Part shown: one piece after another, positions 33,815-34,522 of the stretch | Layout of the letters: the number at the start of each line of letters is the position of its first letter | Position numbering within the stretch: position 1 is the first letter of the stretch | NCBI GenBank assembly: GCA_028820455.1 | Contig: JAPPJC010000046.1 | Location: 6,479-41,000 of the forward strand | Source of the DNA: Acidimicrobiaceae bacterium | GTDB lineage: Bacteria; Actinomycetota; Acidimicrobiia; Acidimicrobiales; Aldehydirespiratoraceae | Reading direction: 5' to 3' | DNA: 34,522 nt | Notes under the pieces: model-generated | What the model saw: only the letters and a program-made list of their open reading frames with translations | Told to the model about the DNA's origin: nothing | The model's database searches: none | Translations under genes and position numbers: made by a program

Positions 33815-33847
33815 GTCTTAGCTAGCAACCTAAGTCTTAGCTAGCAA
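33810..33847. repeat. Perfect 19-bp tandem duplication at the dnaJ / HNH gene junction
   Basis: CCTAAGTCTTAGCTAGCAA occurs at 33810-33828 and again at 33829-33847. Copy 1 holds the dnaJ stop (TAA 33812-33814). Copy 2 holds the minus-strand stop of the HNH gene (TAG, 33830-33832). Each unit also has a CTAAG-T-CTTAG palindrome. Confidence 0.92.
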
Positions 33848-34522
33848 AATATCGGTATCTGCTGAACATACTCGTCGTGTTTGGGGTCTGGGTAGGGGTG
33901 GGGTAATTGTTGCGGGTGGTTCGCGGGTGGTTTTGGGATTGGGTGGTTGTAGTATTCTGCTGGTGTGTTGGTTCTGTGTTTTGGGATTGGGTGGTTGTAG
34001 TATGAAACGGTTGTTTTGTGTGGTTATTTGCCAGTTGTTGTCGTGTATTTTGTGGTGACATTCGTAGCAGACTAGGACAAGGTTGTCGAGATTGGTTTTA
34101 CCGCCTTTTGACCAGGGGATGATGTGATGTGCTTGACACATACTGTGATGCGCTCCACAGCCAACGCAGTTTCTGTCTCTTAATTTTAGTGCTTTGAGTT
34201 GGGCAGCGGTGACTACGCGTTTGCTTCGTCCACACCATAATGGACGCCCGGGTCCGTTGAACAGTAGTCCGGTGAGGCGCGGTGAACTGCACATGAGCCG
34301 GTCAAGTATTGATGGTGGTATGGGTGTGCCGTCTACTAGTTCCCCGATCCCACTCATATTACCAAAGCAAGAGTGGCTGCCGGCACCATTGTTGTTGGTT
34401 GCTGCGTCAATTCTGAGCCTGTTTTCACTGCCATCGTTGTGGTTGCCGTTGATCCCGTTGATGGTGTCATCGTTGTGGTTGCCGTTGATCCCGTTGATGG
34501 TGTCATCGTTGTGGTTGCCGTT
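33830..34522 (-). CDS. HNH endonuclease-domain protein (DUF222/REP13E12-like), N-terminal part beyond window edge
   Basis: The minus-strand frame is open from the stop at 33830 through an internal Met (34357) to the right edge, at least 230 codons, so the gene continues outside. The HNH nuclease core is clear: CVGCG, then AHHIIPWSKGGKTNLDNLVLVC and CHHKIH, with zinc-binding Cys pairs and the catalytic His. SKRVVTAAQLKALKLRDRNC before it is typical of the C-terminal third of actinobacterial DUF222-HNH proteins (usually 400-500 residues), which occur in many copies per genome. Upstream of 34357 the frame encodes an Asn/Asp-rich tract built from a 12-residue repeat. After the HNH core is a Pro/Thr/Gln-rich tail with ILQPPNPKT twice. 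The role is uncertain; such genes are often linked to mobile or recombination-prone loci. Confidence 0.85.
   Translation of the reverse strand, partial: NGNHNDDTINGINGNHNDDTINGINGNHNDGSENRLRIDAATNNNGAGSHSCFGNMSGIGELVDGTPIPPSILDRLMCSSPRLTGLLFNGPGRPLWCGRSKRVVTAAQLKALKLRDRNCVGCGAHHSMCQAHHIIPWSKGGKTNLDNLVLVCYECHHKIHDNNWQITTQNNRFILQPPNPKTQNQHTSRILQPPNPKTTREPPATITPPLPRPQTRRVCSADTDILLAKT
33930..34003. repeat. 26-bp direct repeat in the HNH gene tail
   Basis: A 26-bp segment at 33930-33955 recurs exactly at 33978-34003, a 48-bp (16-codon) offset. On the minus strand both copies encode ILQPPNPKT, giving a low-complexity tail. Confidence 0.88.
34433..34522. repeat. 36-bp tandem repeat in the HNH gene, reaching the window edge
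   Basis: Two exact 36-bp units (34451-34486, 34487-34522) and half a unit (34433-34450) encode NGNHNDDTINGI on the minus strand. The array continues to the last base, so its full copy number is unknown. Confidence 0.92.

Noticed and set aside
33830-34357. HNH gene as a complete 175-residue protein starting at 34357
   Set aside because: The frame continues upstream without a stop to the edge and carries an in-frame repeat; the family is normally much longer.

Overview
The window looks like a chromosomal segment of an actinobacterium, most plausibly a member or relative of the class Acidimicrobiia. The evidence is the DUF2342-type zinc metalloprotease next to tilS, an actinobacterial-type Acs (P-loop YTSGTTAKPKG), the rplM-rpsI-glmM-glmS-acpS-nnr neighbourhood, an hrcA-dnaJ pair with a Gly/Phe-poor DnaJ, and a DUF222/REP13E12-style HNH protein. 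Base composition is moderate by eye, not the high GC usual for the phylum. The taxonomic call is inference. No phage, plasmid, IS or CRISPR signature was seen, and no stretch over about 160 bp lacks a gene.

Layout. 1-2971 (minus): the N-terminal ~990 residues of an AddB/RecB-like PD-(D/E)XK nuclease, open to the left edge. 3095-5203: acetyl-CoA synthetase, convergent with a YajQ-family gene. 5848-6833: rplM and rpsI, separated by an unusually long spacer. 6923-12100: glmM and a roughly double-length glmS, the two UDP-GlcNAc precursor enzymes. 12189-14021: two tandem AIM24-family paralogs. 14140-17262 (minus): glutaminyl-tRNA synthetase and an MFS transporter. 17261-20494: hpnC, hpnD and hpnE, a complete farnesyl-PP to squalene module. 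20510-23300: glycerate kinase, acpS and nnr, tightly spaced. 23428-23901: a membrane-anchored coiled-coil repeat protein. 23914-24531 (minus): msrA. 24642-24714: tRNA-Thr(CGT). 24773-29540: a 45-residue membrane microprotein, the metalloprotease, tilS, prfC and holA. rpsT is convergent with holA. 29903-33814: lepA, hrcA and dnaJ. 33830 to the right edge (minus): an HNH endonuclease-domain protein, open at its N-terminal side.

Most of the window is housekeeping: translation (rplM, rpsI, glnS, tRNA-Thr, tilS, prfC, rpsT, lepA), cell-wall precursors (glmM, glmS), cofactor or carrier priming and metabolite repair (acpS, nnr), protein quality control (hrcA, dnaJ, msrA), replication (holA) and lipid or central carbon metabolism (hpnCDE, acs, glxK).

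The unusual items are: (i) the ~1244-residue GlmS, which keeps all recognisable catalytic residues but carries three large insertions and a ~200-residue tail; (ii) the tandem AIM24 pair, one with a coiled-coil tail; (iii) the hendecad-repeat coiled-coil protein; and (iv) many short (15-36 bp) near-perfect direct duplications at gene edges and inside genes. I see no clear new defence or mobile system. The extended GlmS is the best candidate for something poorly described.
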